Of a stretch of DNA of 64,000 nucleotides, positions 45,439 to 57,603 are shown piece after piece. Each line of letters begins with the position of its first letter. Position 1 is the first letter of the stretch. A model generated the notes under the pieces. It worked only from the letters and a program-made list of their open reading frames with translations. It did no database searches and was not told the origin of the DNA. Position numbers and translations under genes: made by a program. The DNA comes from Tremella fuciformis (taxonomy: Eukaryota; Basidiomycota; Tremellomycetes; Tremellales; Tremellaceae), in NCBI GenBank assembly GCA_032768795.1, contig CP136495.1:1614501-1678500 (forward strand). The letters run 5' to 3'.

Positions 45439-46057
45439 ATGTCTTTTGCCCGTCGCTTCGTCTCTTCAGCCAGCACAATGGCGTGAGTATAGACCGGTCA
45501 TGCCGTTGAAAGTAGCTCACCCCATAGCAAGACATACTTCGACATCTCCATCAACAGTGAGTACACACCCTCCTGCTACGAACGTGCCGCTGATCCATTT
45601 TAGACGCCGCCCCCGAGCGGATCACTTTCACGCTCTTTGACGACGTCGTCCCCAAGACCACCGCCAACTTCCGTGCTCTCTGCACCGGCGAGAAGGGCTT
45701 CGGTTACGCAGGCTCTGGCTTCCACCGAATCATCCCCCAGTTTATGCTCCAGGGCGGTGACGTGAGTGCTCTCTGCCAATTGAGAGAGCTGTGCTGACCA
45801 CTCAGTTCACCAGTGAGCATCTTTGGCCTGTTCCGATCGAGATGTAGCTGACCCGCAAGACCACAACGGCACTGGCGGCAAGGTGAGTCACAACACAAAG
45901 GACCGTTTCGCCGAGGCTAATATCCAGTCCATCTACGGCAACAAGTTCGCCGATGAGAACTTCAAGCTCCGCCACGACCGACCTTTCCTCCTGTCCATGG
46001 CCAACGCCGGACCCAACACGAATGGCTCTCAGTTCTTCATCACCACCGTCGTCACCC

Positions 46058-46094
<37 letters not shown>

Positions 46095-46239
46095 TGTCGA
46101 GGGCCAGGAGCTCGTCAGGAAGATTGAGAAGCTCGGCTCGGACTCCGGCAGTGAGTCTCAGAGCGTTATCTGGTGAACCGTTCTAACTTGTGCAGAGCCC
46201 AAGGCCAAGGTCACCATCGTCGCCTCTGGCACTGCCTAA
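45439..46239 (+). CDS. Cyclophilin A-type peptidyl-prolyl isomerase with alternative N-terminus
   Basis: Catalyses proline cis-trans isomerisation and is the target of cyclosporin A. Seven exons (45439-45482, 45528-45556, 45604-45761, 45806-45812, 45860-45882, 45928-46150, 46196-46239) give 175 aa from the first ATG or 162 aa from the second (45478). The core is textbook: [63 protein letters not shown] and [12 protein letters not shown], with the catalytic Arg, Phe, Gln and Trp positions present. The extension [13 protein letters not shown] is Arg/Ser-rich without acids, like a mitochondrial presequence. Exon 4 is 7 nt. Confidence 0.95.
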
Positions 46240-46524
46240 GCGCAATGTCCTTTAGGCGCCGCGTATGCATCGGAGAGGACAGCATGCGTAGAGAATATTT
46301 AGCCGTAGCAATGAAACGAGATGAAAAAGAATGAGGAGTGGTTACAGGTCGTGGCCTTTCGTAACTACCGTAGCTAGGTGGGCCCCGCACTGACCCTCCA
46401 CACACGCCACCACCTCAACACACCATAACCTTGTCCATTCCTCTGTCCATCTCTCACATCTTCTTGACGCATTTGAAGTTGACTACGCGCTCCGCCCCGA
46501 GGGGCGTGAGCGACTCGATCCGCA

Positions 46525-49054
46525 ATGGACGTTCTCAAAGCTGTGCAGACGTACATTCAAAAGATGGTAGCCGAGGCCTCGGGTATGAAGGTCCTCCTGC
46601 TGGACGCCCACACCGTCAGTGGACCGGCGACTCAACTCTACCTGTACTGAGTGCAGACACCCATCGTCTCCCTCGTCACCACACAGTCAGAGCTCCTCGC
46701 CCATGAGGTCTACCTCACAGACCGGATAGACAAGTGAGATGCCCCGGCTCTTCAGATTGGGTCTGACCCGCAGCACATCTCGCGAACCACTCAGTCATTT
46801 GTCGTGCATCGCCTTTCTTTCGCCTACCGAGGCTAGCATAGAGGCCGTCAAGGCGGAGCTGGCCAAGCCGAGATATGGGAGCTACTATCTCTGTATGTTT
46901 TGGCACGCGCTCCTGCTGTCCATTCTTAAATGGTGCGGGGTCTCGTCAGACGTTGATGACAGACTTCTCCAATACCCTCACGAAGAGCCAAATTGAGGAG
47001 ATGGCCACAGTGGACGAGTTTGAGGTGGTAAAAGAGGTCCAGGTCAGCTATCATATAGTAGACTTCGAGACGTAGCTGAATTCCCAGGAATACTTTGCCG
47101 ACTTCCTTGCTCAATACCCGTCGCACTTCACACTCACACCCGCCGCTCTGGCCGATGGCGGCGAGGGTCCCCCCAACGTGAGCTCGCTAAGAGAAGGGTC
47201 TAGCTGACATGTAGCCCCCTGTCTTCCTACCACAACCCGCGTTCCTCCCTCCTCCTGTTCTGACGAACCACATGCGCGCTATCCTCGCAGTTCTCCTGAG
47301 TCTGAAGAAACGTCCGGTTATCAGGTGGGAGCGGATGAGTCAGGCAGGGAGGAAGCTTGCCTTGGAGGTGCAGGTGAGTCTCAAGGTGCTGATTCGAATC
47401 TAGGCTCACCTGCAGGGGGCGATGCAGCATCCGCCTTATCGCGAGCTATTCGACTTTCGGCCCACAGCTGGACCATCTCCGCTCTTATTGATACTGGGTT
47501 AGCCTAATTCTGTTAAGGTAGACTCGACTGACTGTTCAGACAGGAGAAATGATCCTGTTACCCCTCTCTTATCGCAGTGGACATATCAAGCCATGGTGCA
47601 CGAGCTGGTCGGCATCACAAATGGCCGGGTTCGCATTGAGCATGAAGAGAAGCTCGAGCTAAGAGTACGAACAACATAGCTATACATGCGTGGGAGGCCT
47701 GACATCCAGGATATCGTCCTGTCATCTTCATCAGACCCATTCTTCTCCCAGAATCTATTCGCCAACTTCGGTGATCTCGGCGCAGCCATTGCGGCATACG
47801 TCTCCGACTATCAGGCAAAGAATACCTCGATAGCTCCGTCGAGCAGTAGAATCGAGACGGTGGCGGACATGAAGCGTTTTGTTGAAGAGTACCCCGAGTT
47901 CCGACGGCTAGGGGGCAATGTGACCAAGCACGTCACTCTGGTGGGCGAGCTGAGTCGGCTGGTTGAGCGAGATGACCTGCTCGCTGTGTCGGAAGTGGAG
48001 CAGAGCCTTGCTAGTCAAGAGAGCCACCAGGCGGATCTACGAGTTCGTCCAGCTTCCGAGGTATAGTCGCCAGCTGACATTCAGAGCGTCATGACACTAA
48101 TAGCGTCCACCAAGACGCCGCCCTCCAGCAAATTACGCCTAGCCATCCTCTACGCACTGCGGTATCAAAAGCTCGTCGGCAATCAAATCGCCCAAGTGGT
48201 TGAGCTCCTCATACGAAATGGGGTTTCTGCCGACCGTGCCCGGCTCGTCTACGTCATGCTAAACTTTGCCGGCGCCGATGTGAGGCAAGACGACCTCTTC
48301 ATGAACGAGAACTTCTTTTCCCGGGGCAAGAGCGCTATCAAGGGTCTCAAAGGCGTTGAGAACGTGTATACGCAACATACCCCACATCTATCACAGACGC
48401 TCGATCTGCTCCTGAAAGGACGACTGAAGGAATCATCATATCCTTTCCTAGAAGGTGACGAAGCGGCACGGTCGCAACGGTAAGTTTGCACACAATTGGT
48501 GTGCCAGACTGACATGCAGGCCGCAAGACATCATCGTCTTCATGCTTGGCGGCACAACATATGAAGAAGCACGAGCCGTTGCACTTCTCAATCAGCGCAT
48601 GGCGGGAGAAGCCGGAGGGCCAGGTGGAACGCGGATCCTGCTTGGCGGTAGCACCGTGCACAATTCGAAGAGTTTTCTGGACATGGTAGAGACATGTGCC
48701 GAGAACTTCTCGCCGACCATATACAACCCGCCGCTAGGAGTCGCTGCTTCAGGTTCGACAGCAAGTCTAGGACTTGCCGCTCCTACCCCTTCTCCTGCGC
48801 CAGTACAGGCTGGCGGAGGTGGTGCACCCGCCATCAACCTCCGAGCAGGAGGTTACGAGCTAAATGTTGGCGGAGCGGGTGGATCAGGGCTGTACAGGAG
48901 CAGTCAGAATGACGTGGGGGCGAGTTTCCAGATTGGACAGATACCTCAGGTTGCCGAGGGCTTGCGGGATGGCGCAGGGAGGCTATGGGGCAACGTCCGG
49001 CAAAAGGTGGAAGAGAGGGTCAGTCGGAGCGGTACACCGCAGGGAGGACGATAG
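46525..49054 (+). CDS. VPS45: Vps45, Sec1/Munc18-family protein
   Basis: Partner of the syntaxin Tlg2/Pep12 in Golgi-to-endosome fusion. The start [27 protein letters not shown] is the conserved Vps45 N-terminus. Further blocks: [47 protein letters not shown] after splicing, [46 protein letters not shown] and, at the C-terminus, [20 protein letters not shown] and [10 protein letters not shown]. About ten short introns. The tail beyond the Sec1 domain is Gly/Pro-rich and longer than in yeast. Confidence 0.95.
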
Positions 49055-50084
49055 ATCTTGCTTCGAGACACTATATGGGTCCTGCTCTGCAATTGCATGT
49101 AACAAAAGCTCAAAACTCCCATGCCGATTGCGAATAGCCTCGATCGCGCCTTATACGTCGGTTCATGCGAAGCCGAACAGCGAGTGACAACCACTAAGAC
49201 CTGCCTGATGAGAAGACCATGTCCAGTATGGGCGTCTCCTCTTGACCTACATGTACATGTCGGTACGTGGAAGGGGAGTCCTTATGAAAATGAGAGTCTT
49301 ATGGGCGCAATGCCAGCTCTGTTTCGGAGTCAGTATGGTCAAAATTTAAGACTGTGCATAAGAACGAGTCAGAGGGTGCCGAGGCAATTTTGAAGGACAA
49401 AATTGATGCATGTAAAACCACTGGGAATGCAGGTAGTGCAGGACAGCTCCGGGATTGAAGGTTTTTGGATCTGCTCGCTGTAAATGTACATACATACAGT
49501 ACAGTATGTGGGCGGGGTTTTGTACACAGTGCGGGCGGAGCAAATCGCCGCGGTGAGTGCCCGCAACGATTCACGATTCGAAGCCCTCCCCGCACTTCCC
49601 TTCATTCTCTCCCTCGTCGCGCTTTTGCAAGTCTTCGTACCTCGTTTACGTCCTTTGGGGGCGCGCCAGTATGCGCGACAGTCTTTTCAAAGTGCGTCGC
49701 AGAGTCAATGTCGCACGGATCTGATACGGGAAAACCCCGGGCGATGAGTGTGATGTGGACTGGCCGAGAGTAGCCATCGGACGATATGGCGACCGCCTTT
49801 GTTGCTCGCTGACTCACATGACATGAGGCGGATGAGAAAATATCCATGGAGACAAGGGGGAAGGTCACTCCACACCCGGATGTCATCCGTACAGTATAGC
49901 TTCAGTGTGGGTAATAATGCCGCTTGAGTGGCGGTGAACGGGCAGTGTCCATCCGATCGGTTTGCAGTATGGCCTGCGAATACACACTGTACATAGGGAT
50001 ATGTCCCTGCTGGGAAGACAAAACCGAATATCACACAGCGTCAGGGTCAGCCGGCGCGCGGTTCAACACATATGTGCGCAATAG
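49055..50084. other. Intergenic region between VPS45 and the accessory island
   Basis: 1,030 bp between two convergent genes. Only short frames without coding character. It includes a small tacatacatacagtacagtatg repeat-like stretch near 49489. Confidence 0.4.
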
Positions 50085-50894
50085 TCAAGCAGATCCACCA
50101 GATGGCCCGACAGAGCTGGTCGATTTCTTGGGCTTCCTGAAATCCAGATTCAGCGTGTACCTGCGCACGTAACCGATGGCCTGATCATTCGAGTCAGGCA
50201 TTTTTTGGGCGGGCAACGCTTGGGACACAGAGGGAAGAGAGGGAAGTTGCGAGGTCGAAGCAGGAGTTGCGCTCACAGATGTGGGCAAATAAAGATAGCG
50301 GTTGTCATTATAGACAAAGGTTGCCCATATCCGGCGCGTTGGCCAATCCGGGTGGTTCTTGACGCAGGCCCCCTGGTTCCGTCTCAGTAGCTCCCACTCT
50401 TTCCCGAGACTTGCCGGACTGGCCAAGTAATCCCAACCTTCCGCGCTCACTACTGTGACTGCGAAATCCTTACCCCTGGAGGCCTTTTTTAAAGCAGTAT
50501 CCAACTGGGAGTTGAGGTGAACCTGCCACTCGGGGGTGCAATATATTGTGGTATGTTCGCCTTCTTGGGAGAAGAAACGGCCAAATGTTCGTGACAGAAT
50601 GGGGAGAGAATCCAGCGTGAGGAAGCGGGTACTGGTTGTGCGTCGATACAGTGCTACTCGTGCAGTCGCTTTGACAGGCAGCGTGAGTGACTGTCTGTAG
50701 GCTTGCGAAGCTTCGCTGGACATCGCAAAGTCCGGGGTGAGCCCAACATGCATGACATAGTGCCAAATGATGCGGCTGTCGCTTGGATGGGAGAGTTGGG
50801 ATTCTACCGATGGCTGGCCTTGACTCGGGCTGTCGATGAGGTTTGTGATGCTCATCACCGAGGCCACGGTAGGGGAAGGGCCGCTGTCTGACAT
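50085..50894 (-). CDS. Orphan protein, single exon
   Basis: 269 aa, no intron. I do not recognise it. A compact central region (ARVALYRRTTSTRFLTLDS, TTIYCTPEWQVHLNSQLD, DFAVTVVSAEGWDYL, RIWATFVYNDNRYLYLP) looks folded, with alternating hydrophobic residues; both ends are Ser/Pro-rich and the C-terminus is basic. No signal peptide or membrane span. Lying in an island of F-box-like paralogues and orphans, it is probably lineage-specific. Confidence 0.6.
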   Translation of the reverse strand: MSDSGPSPTVASVMSITNLIDSPSQGQPSVESQLSHPSDSRIIWHYVMHVGLTPDFAMSSEASQAYRQSLTLPVKATARVALYRRTTSTRFLTLDSLPILSRTFGRFFSQEGEHTTIYCTPEWQVHLNSQLDTALKKASRGKDFAVTVVSAEGWDYLASPASLGKEWELLRRNQGACVKNHPDWPTRRIWATFVYNDNRYLYLPTSVSATPASTSQLPSLPSVSQALPAQKMPDSNDQAIGYVRRYTLNLDFRKPKKSTSSVGPSGGSA

Positions 50895-51457
50895 GGTGGC
50901 AGCGGTACTGTCAGCGAATGATGATTGTAAGAGCTATCTCGCTGCAACCCTCTCGGCTACGAAGCCGTTTTGACGTTTTTCCAATCTCAAGTTGAGTCCT
51001 TCCAAACGTTCCGTTGACTCCCAGAGCATTCAGATCGAGCAAGGCGCAAGTGTAGGTGGTCCCCATGCGCGACGCAGGCCCCACGCTCCGAAAGCCACGA
51101 ACTTGACTTGCATGGACACAAAGGGCCGGAAAATTTCACATTCGCATCTAACCTCCCAAACGCTACTCGTAGCCGTCTCTTGTCTGCGCACCACCTCTAG
51201 TGAAGCCTGTCATCAGAACGTAGATTAGAGAGTGAGTCTCGAAAGCGTATAAGTGTACTTAATGCCTTCCACTAACGTCGGCTACAGTAGATGCAGGGGT
51301 CTCTCCTGACAGGACAGAGTGTTTGACAGGCCAAGCCTGAGCAGGACCGGCGGAGCAGGAGACCGAATGAATAGCCCTCATTGTCGTGTCAAACGTAAAA
51401 GAATGCATTGACATACAATATGTGAAGGAGCATACGAAAGAAAGCTTGTTCAATCAT
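50895..51457. other. Intergenic spacer
   Basis: 563 bp between two same-strand orphans; no gene, repeat or RNA seen. Confidence 0.4.
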
Positions 51458-52549
51458 TCACTGAGGTGTACCAGGTATGATCCGTGCACAAAGCGTGTCG
51501 AAGTTCAGATCATCAATCAAGATTAGGGCAGCATCTGCGTTTGCGGTCTCCGAGGGCTTGTCGCCAACGGCAGTGACGTTGCCGCTTGGAAACGGCTTGG
51601 ACTCTGTGTACACGTTCTGGCCCGCCGCTATTGAGATGGCAAAAACCTTTGGCTCCCGATGTGTTGCGTTGATCGTTAAAGTTGCCCTTCGCAGACGCCC
51701 GCGCCAGGCTGGAGTATCGGAGTCAGAAGCTTTGTCAAAATCCAGTATGTTTTCGCCTGCTCCATCTCTGTGCTCTGGTTTGCTGCCGGGCAGAGGTGAT
51801 CGGTTGTCCTGGAAGAATATAGTGTCCGGATTCGGCTGTGAGGAGAAATTAATCCGTGAGCTGTCTCGCACCGTGTGTATGGCGTCCTGATTGTCTGCTC
51901 CGACCGTTCCTTGAGGGCCCTCATGCTCTGGCTCTGTCATACCGATGAACTCAGTGTCAGAGTCGGGGGCGTTGGAAAGAAGGGGCTGCGCGGTGTCGTT
52001 CGGTTCGGAGGCGGCATCAGAACGCCAAGGACGTCCCATAGCTTCTCGTTTCCCTTCTTTTCGACCGACTTTGTAGCGGCCATGAGTGTCGCTCTGCAAA
52101 TCCCAAAAAAGATTGCAGTGAACTTTCGTGCTGGCTGGACCAGTGGACTTTCGCATCGTGAAACTGAAATTGGTGTGCGCGAGACCGTCCGGTAATTGGA
52201 TTTGAAGGTCGTCCAGTTTCACGCCCTCGCCCTTGCGCTCAGTCGTCAAATACGGCGACAGGATACCGCTTTGGAGCAGCTTCGCGAATGCTAGGGGCTT
52301 GGACAGCACTGATCCACTTTGACGGGCTCGACGTGCCGCGAGTGTTGGAGACCGCCAGGGTCCTGGAGGTTGAGATGAGCTTGCAAGTTGCGAGATCTGA
52401 GGAGATTCTGCACCGTCTCCGGTTGAGTGTCGAAGAAGCCAGGTCTCTGGACCTGCCAGGAATGAATCTTGAAGCTCCGCGATCTTTGGGTCATGATCGT
52501 TCGAGCCGTCGGACTGGGCATTCACGTCAGAGCCCTCAAGACTGGACAT
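51458..52549 (-). CDS. Orphan acidic protein, single exon
   Basis: 363 aa, no intron. Not recognised. The N-terminal ~60 residues are acidic and polar; a folded-looking part (DDLQIQLPDGLAHTNFSFTM, KVHCNLFWDL, YKVGRKEGKREAMGRPW) follows. The middle is acidic and disordered; a beta-rich C-terminal part reads LRRATLTINATHREPKVFAI and ALILIDDLNFDTLCARI. No membrane segment. The start is the first Met of the frame. Its relation to the neighbouring F-box-like genes is unknown. Confidence 0.6.
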   Translation of the reverse strand: MSSLEGSDVNAQSDGSNDHDPKIAELQDSFLAGPETWLLRHSTGDGAESPQISQLASSSQPPGPWRSPTLAARRARQSGSVLSKPLAFAKLLQSGILSPYLTTERKGEGVKLDDLQIQLPDGLAHTNFSFTMRKSTGPASTKVHCNLFWDLQSDTHGRYKVGRKEGKREAMGRPWRSDAASEPNDTAQPLLSNAPDSDTEFIGMTEPEHEGPQGTVGADNQDAIHTVRDSSRINFSSQPNPDTIFFQDNRSPLPGSKPEHRDGAGENILDFDKASDSDTPAWRGRLRRATLTINATHREPKVFAISIAAGQNVYTESKPFPSGNVTAVGDKPSETANADAALILIDDLNFDTLCARIIPGTPQ

Positions 52550-53462
52550 GGCTGATTAGATTAGTGTGGGACGGAGACGAAAGTCGCTCTACAAGCTCTG
52601 TGTGTTTCTACTTAGAGAAGTATTCGTGGGAAGGGGCAGAGGTAGAAAATGAGCTGAAGAAGAAGAGGGTTCGCGAAATGCATATATATGTGGATGAGGT
52701 GAGGAAGAGGGTTGAAGTCCTTCGAAATGTCGCTCTGTGAAGTTGGGGTGTAGGGATGCTGCACAACCTTTCGCGAACCTTTGCAAATCACAACTCTTGA
52801 GCGGGATTGTCAAAACTCGGCACAAAGGGTCACCCGTGTACAATGGGAACGGCCAGAAGAGAGTCAATGGGCAGAGGCGGTTAGAGAAGGGGGGGGGGGG
52901 GGGGGGGGGGGGGGGGAAGGGGGGGGGCGACAAGGTCTTGAGCGTCTCTGTAGGCGAAGGCTGTTGAGTCCAATGTTGAGAAAGGAAGAATTGGGAGGCA
53001 GATCGTCCAGATCAGCTCCTAGTCCCACGGATATGCGAGCTCAGGCTTCACCATGCGGCAGCTGCAATGGATGGAAACAGTCGCTCTACAAGACAGTAGA
53101 GAGAAAGCTCAACGCAAGCGAAGCTCAGTTCACAGCAAGCTTGTTATCACTTGGGCGTCACCCGCACACAGCGCACGGTGCGCCAGCGTCAAGGATCAAG
53201 TGCACTGACGGCATCTCGGGCACCTTTGTGCCGTGTAAACCGAAAGATGCCTGAGAACGGATGATCGGACTCTACCCTCCGGTTACCACGACGTGCTGAT
53301 ACTCAGTATCCGCTCAGCGATTCGAGAGCGTGCTTTATCAATAGCAGATAAGAGACACGACGGAGGGACATCATTCCTGCAGGACATCGATGTCTCCATC
53401 TGCACGGTCGATACATTCATCTCGAAATTGAGCAGCATCTTTCTCAGCTGCCGCACATTCCA
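52550..53462. repeat. Intergenic region with a long G homopolymer
   Basis: 913 bp. 52889-52916 is an uninterrupted run of 28 G, then two A and nine more G. It lies between an orphan and an F-box-like gene. Nothing else is recognisable in this spacer. The run length should be treated as approximate, because long G runs are prone to assembly error. Confidence 0.8.
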
Positions 53463-55304
53463 CTATCGTTCTGCGGCACAGGAGCAGTTCTCCCAAGGCG
53501 AATCGCGAAGGTCGGTGATGACCCTCAGGTGAGACTCCACTCCCTCGACCCTATTCCACTGGGCATGGTTCTGCAGTTCACTCCGGAAAGAGGCCAATAG
53601 TTTCTGGTGCCACTCATCCAGACTACTTGGAGGGGGATTCCGAGTTCGAATCGAGTCCTTCAAGACTGCCTTCACTTCTTCGAAATAACCGTCCGTGATA
53701 CGAGGGATCACAATTTCGAAATTTGTGACAGCCCATTCTGGACACGCTTGCAGCGACTTCATCAGTTCGGCGAGGTGGGAAGCGAGCTTGCTCATGAACC
53801 TGGACATGTCGTCGAAGGGGTCGTCATTCGAACTTTCCTTCGGGATTGCCGGTTTCGTATCAACGATATAGCGGATACGTCCGCCCACGGCATGGGTGCC
53901 GGTCCGATAGGAGGAGAAGAAAGTCAGGATCGACCCATGTGTGACATTGTGCAGAGTGAGAATGGGGAGGACCGCTGTTCCGTTTGCAGACAACCGAAGC
54001 GGGCTCTCTGCAGTGCCAAGCTGGGCGAGGCGGTGTGGATGATAGCGGCATATGGTGCGAGGCTGCATTTGCTGCACCAACCAGGACAGCAAAGCACAGG
54101 CCTCGTCGCGAACCGCCAAGATGGCGACCCTCTCTCCGCCGTCAGCATCATAGAAACCCGGAGAATACTCCAAGCTCGCTTCGTACTTTTTGCCCATGCT
54201 GAAGTGCTCGATATCGACGAAAACCGGGGTCTGCTGTTGCTTGAGAAATTCGATGGCCTCATGGAGACCAAAGAAGAAGCCGAGTTGCGTTTCCCAGAGG
54301 GGGTCGATAGCATATTGTCCATCGACCTCGGTCTCAGGGTCTGTCGAAATGATCGACCCCTCGCCATCCGTTTGGGCCACTCGTTCTGGAAATTCCTGGG
54401 GTGTTGATAGATGTAGACGGCGGGTGTGTCCCACGAGGGTCCGCTTGCTCATCCGCGTCCTTAAAGCGGGCGAATCTGGGCTGATCGAGGTCCTTTGCGG
54501 TGTCTGGAGAACCTCTCGGTGTACCGCGCGGATCTCCTTGTCCAAGCCGCTTTTGATAGGGAGAAGATTGTCCAGCTGGAGATATGCCAAAGGATCTTCG
54601 GACTCTCCTGGGGCAGGTAGCTTTCTGGTTCTGGAGCCATGGCAGCCGTAACCTGCCATGCACCGTCCGAACTCGGCGCAATGTTTTCGGACCGCTTCTC
54701 GCTTCACGAGAAGCTCTTCCAATCGAGCAAAGTAGGCAACGCGTCGGCAGGGGAAGAGACCATACAGCAGAGTGTCTAGATCCTGAGCGACCACCGAACG
54801 ATACAGAATCGGTCCGACAAGGTCATGGAAAACCTAGCACGTCAGCCGGTTGGAGTGGCAAGACTTCCTGAGGCGACTCACCGAGCTGACTCGCATCATG
54901 CCAGCCAGGTCGCGTTGTCCCCAGGGGGCGTCGGTCCGCTGCTCGATCTCTTCCGGCTCTGGGTCTCGGTCACGGACGAACCGCAGGATCTTGATCCAAA
55001 CCTCTTCAGGAAAGGGTGGACAGCTGAACGTGCCGGTCCGCTCGGGGCTTGAAGCTGGTGGGGAGTTCTTGAGAGGTGAAATGACCTCTTCAAAAATGCT
55101 GGAATTCGTCATCGTAGGCTCTGGGAGCAGCGGAGGGCCGATAGGAGCTTTGGTGTCTTGAGGGCCGGGCCCTTGAGGTGGCGGGGACTCAGGTGTTGTG
55201 GATGTTGTAGGGGGTAGAGTATCTATGATTGATTGATACTGCGAGACTCTTCGACGAGAGCTTCTCCTTGATCCAGGTAGGGAGCACAAGAAGTACGGCG
55301 ACAT
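53463..55304 (-). CDS. F-box-like protein, paralogue A
   Basis: Two exons (54882-55304, 53463-54833) give 597 aa. The F-box-like region is FPEEVWIKILRFVRD, then GQRDLAGMMRVSSVFHDLVGPILYRSVV, the usual basidiomycete F-box/associated pattern (lxxIL ... vs..f..l..p.Ly). The rest (DLDTLLYGLFPCRRV, FFFGLHEAIEFLKQQ, LPILTLHNVTHGSIL, WAVTNFEIVIPRITDG) would bind substrate for an SCF ubiquitin ligase. A TATA box (about 55350-55357) sits 46 nt before the ATG. It aligns with paralogue B along its length, including the intron after the SS/NS dipeptide. Confidence 0.75.
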
Positions 55305-56078
55305 GTCTCGAAAGACGGTGACTGGAGGCCACTGAGGCGATGTCGCGGTTTATATATGCCAAGGAGCACTGCAGGTGGCGAACAACGCTGACGCGGTGCT
55401 GTTGAGCGGCATGTCGCACAGGCCGAAAGATGCGCAACATGCACGCCCGGACCTCGTGTATTGCATAGCAGTCTTCTCACCGTATCCGAAGGCGTCAGAG
55501 GACGGATCTTGACAACTTGTCAGCCCCAGAGAAGAATTTCTACGCGCACGGACCGCAAGATTATGTTGAACTGTCAGTAATGTGCAGGCCATTCATCATC
55601 ACAGAAGTACATACGGTCTCAGCACGGACACTAGACAGGAGATTCACTGGCACTACTTCTCCTCGCAAGGAGACCTTCCCCAAGGGCATTCGCTCGTGTC
55701 GCTGACGATCGGGTCGAAGACAATCAATAATTGTCCCAGCCAAAATGGCCGCCTCATTCGATTTTCGTATTCTCAAACTTTGGCAGTAACGAATATGTAC
55801 AGGCGCTGACGAGGCGATGAGCTGGATAAATACCGCGTGTCGGAACTTCAATGCGGCATCATAGTGCGTCTGCATACACGCTCCAGAGACGGGCACTTCT
55901 CGTGCCGCTCAGCTGGGCTGTCGTGTCATTTCTCATCCGAATCTATGATAGATCGCGACAGAAGCGTCAGTTCCCCGCGGCGGAGTGTCGTGGAGAGGGT
56001 AGTCTGATGCTGGATATTATCGCCCCAGAGAATCAATCTCAGCATTGGATCATGACATGGCTATATGCAGTATTACCT
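55305..56078. other. Spacer between the two F-box-like paralogues
   Basis: 774 bp; apart from the TATA box of paralogue A I see no feature. Confidence 0.4.
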
Positions 56079-57603
56079 CTACCACCCGTTTCCACAAGCA
56101 CACGGACCCCAAGGTGATTGACTGATACCGGTGAGAATGCGAATTCTAGTTCCCCGGCTCGGACTACCATATATGGCTTTGATCTCGTCGAGACGCTCTC
56201 GTGCCTTCTGGCTCACCATCGCCTCCCCATCCTCATCGTCAAAATTCCCATCCGAGAGAAAGCTGGCAAGAGCGTCGCCCACCGCCATCTGTTCTTCTAT
56301 CACGCCTTCTGAGTCAATCACGATTTCGAGATCCGAGGACGACCAATCTGATGGCTCACTCGGCTCTCTGGCAGCAGCTCGAATGGCTGGATAGAATCTT
56401 TCAGCTTGCCTCCTCTGCGCGTTCGTGCCCGGTGAGAACCTCGCGTCTACAGTGACCGGCAGCTCGTGACCGGATCGGTGACCACCTAGGCGGTCCGTGC
56501 GCTTCGACAAATTCGCCGCGGACAAGGTGAGGAAATTGTGGAGGGTGATCATGGGCGAGCCGGTTTTGCCGTCAGACTTCGGTGGCCAGGAAGCTCTGAG
56601 AGGGCTTTGGGGAGTTCCCAGACGGATGAAACCGTGCGGACGCCCTAAGCAGACTGATGAAGGTTGCGTTCTGTCGAAGAAGGCTGAGAGCGCTTGTGTG
56701 ATGCTGTCGTAGATTGACCGGAGGGCGGTCGAGCATTCGATATCCCTGCTGCAGTCTGCGACGAGCAAGGGATTCCTGTCAAGATGCGCCCGTCTGGAGG
56801 TCCAGCCAAGGCAAATATGCTCAAGCTTGTCCAGATGCAATGAAGTTGAGTTTGCCAGATACTCTAAGGCTTGATATAGGCCAACGTAAAATTCAAGCCG
56901 AGCGAGCATCCGAGGACCGAAAAAGGGGGAATTTCCCAGTGTGGACATGCTCACTGACATGGGGCCGGCCCCCATGACCACCTCAGGGCAGCCTATCTGC
57001 AATTGACGCATGCGGGCGAAATGCTCGGACTTGCAGGTGCGTCTGAGAGACGACGACTGAGTGGCGATGGAAGACTGCGGACAAATGATCGGCCGGTCCT
57101 TGTGCAAATGTTGGATGCGGTGGAGCTGCTCTCGGATACCTTCGTTGAGTATCGCGATCTCCTCAGGCCCGCCCGGCGGGGCTTCTAGTTCCGTGATCAG
57201 CTCTTGACCGACTTTACCACAAGGGAACCCCCTACCATGAGAGCTGAGCTGTCGCTCCAAACACCGTCTATTTTGGACCTGCCGGCGGAACTCTTCCAAG
57301 TAGCCTCGAGTATCGCACTCTGCGACGCCATATAGCAACGCGGGGAGGTTTTGCGTCACCACCGATTCGTACAGGAGTGGCGCGGCTATTTCGTAGAAGG
57401 CCTAGCTCATTAGGAGACACAACTTTATCCTGCCAAGGGCTTACTGAGTTGACTCGCAGTACCCTCGCTAGATCTTTCTGACCCGGGGGAAACTCAGAAA
57501 CGGTGACTGTCTCTTCGGGAGACGCTGGTCTACAGCGCAGGCAGGTAAGGATATTCCGCCATACCTCGGGAGGTAAGTTTGGGAGAGCGGCTCTCATGTT
57601 CAT
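56079..57603 (-). CDS. F-box-like protein, paralogue B
   Basis: Two exons (57445-57603, 56079-57401) give 493 aa. LPNLPPEVWRNILTCLR is the F-box start; GQKDLARVLRVNSVAFYEIAAPLLYESVV matches paralogue A's second part. Later regions align too: LPALLYGVAECDTRGYL, FYVGLYQALEYLAN, PMITLHNFLTLSAANL and SDLEIVIDSEGVIEEQ. The 43-nt intron lies at the same position and phase as in A. An in-frame upstream TTG is not used; the Met of MNMRAAL is the first ATG. Shorter than A mainly at the N-terminus. Confidence 0.75.
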
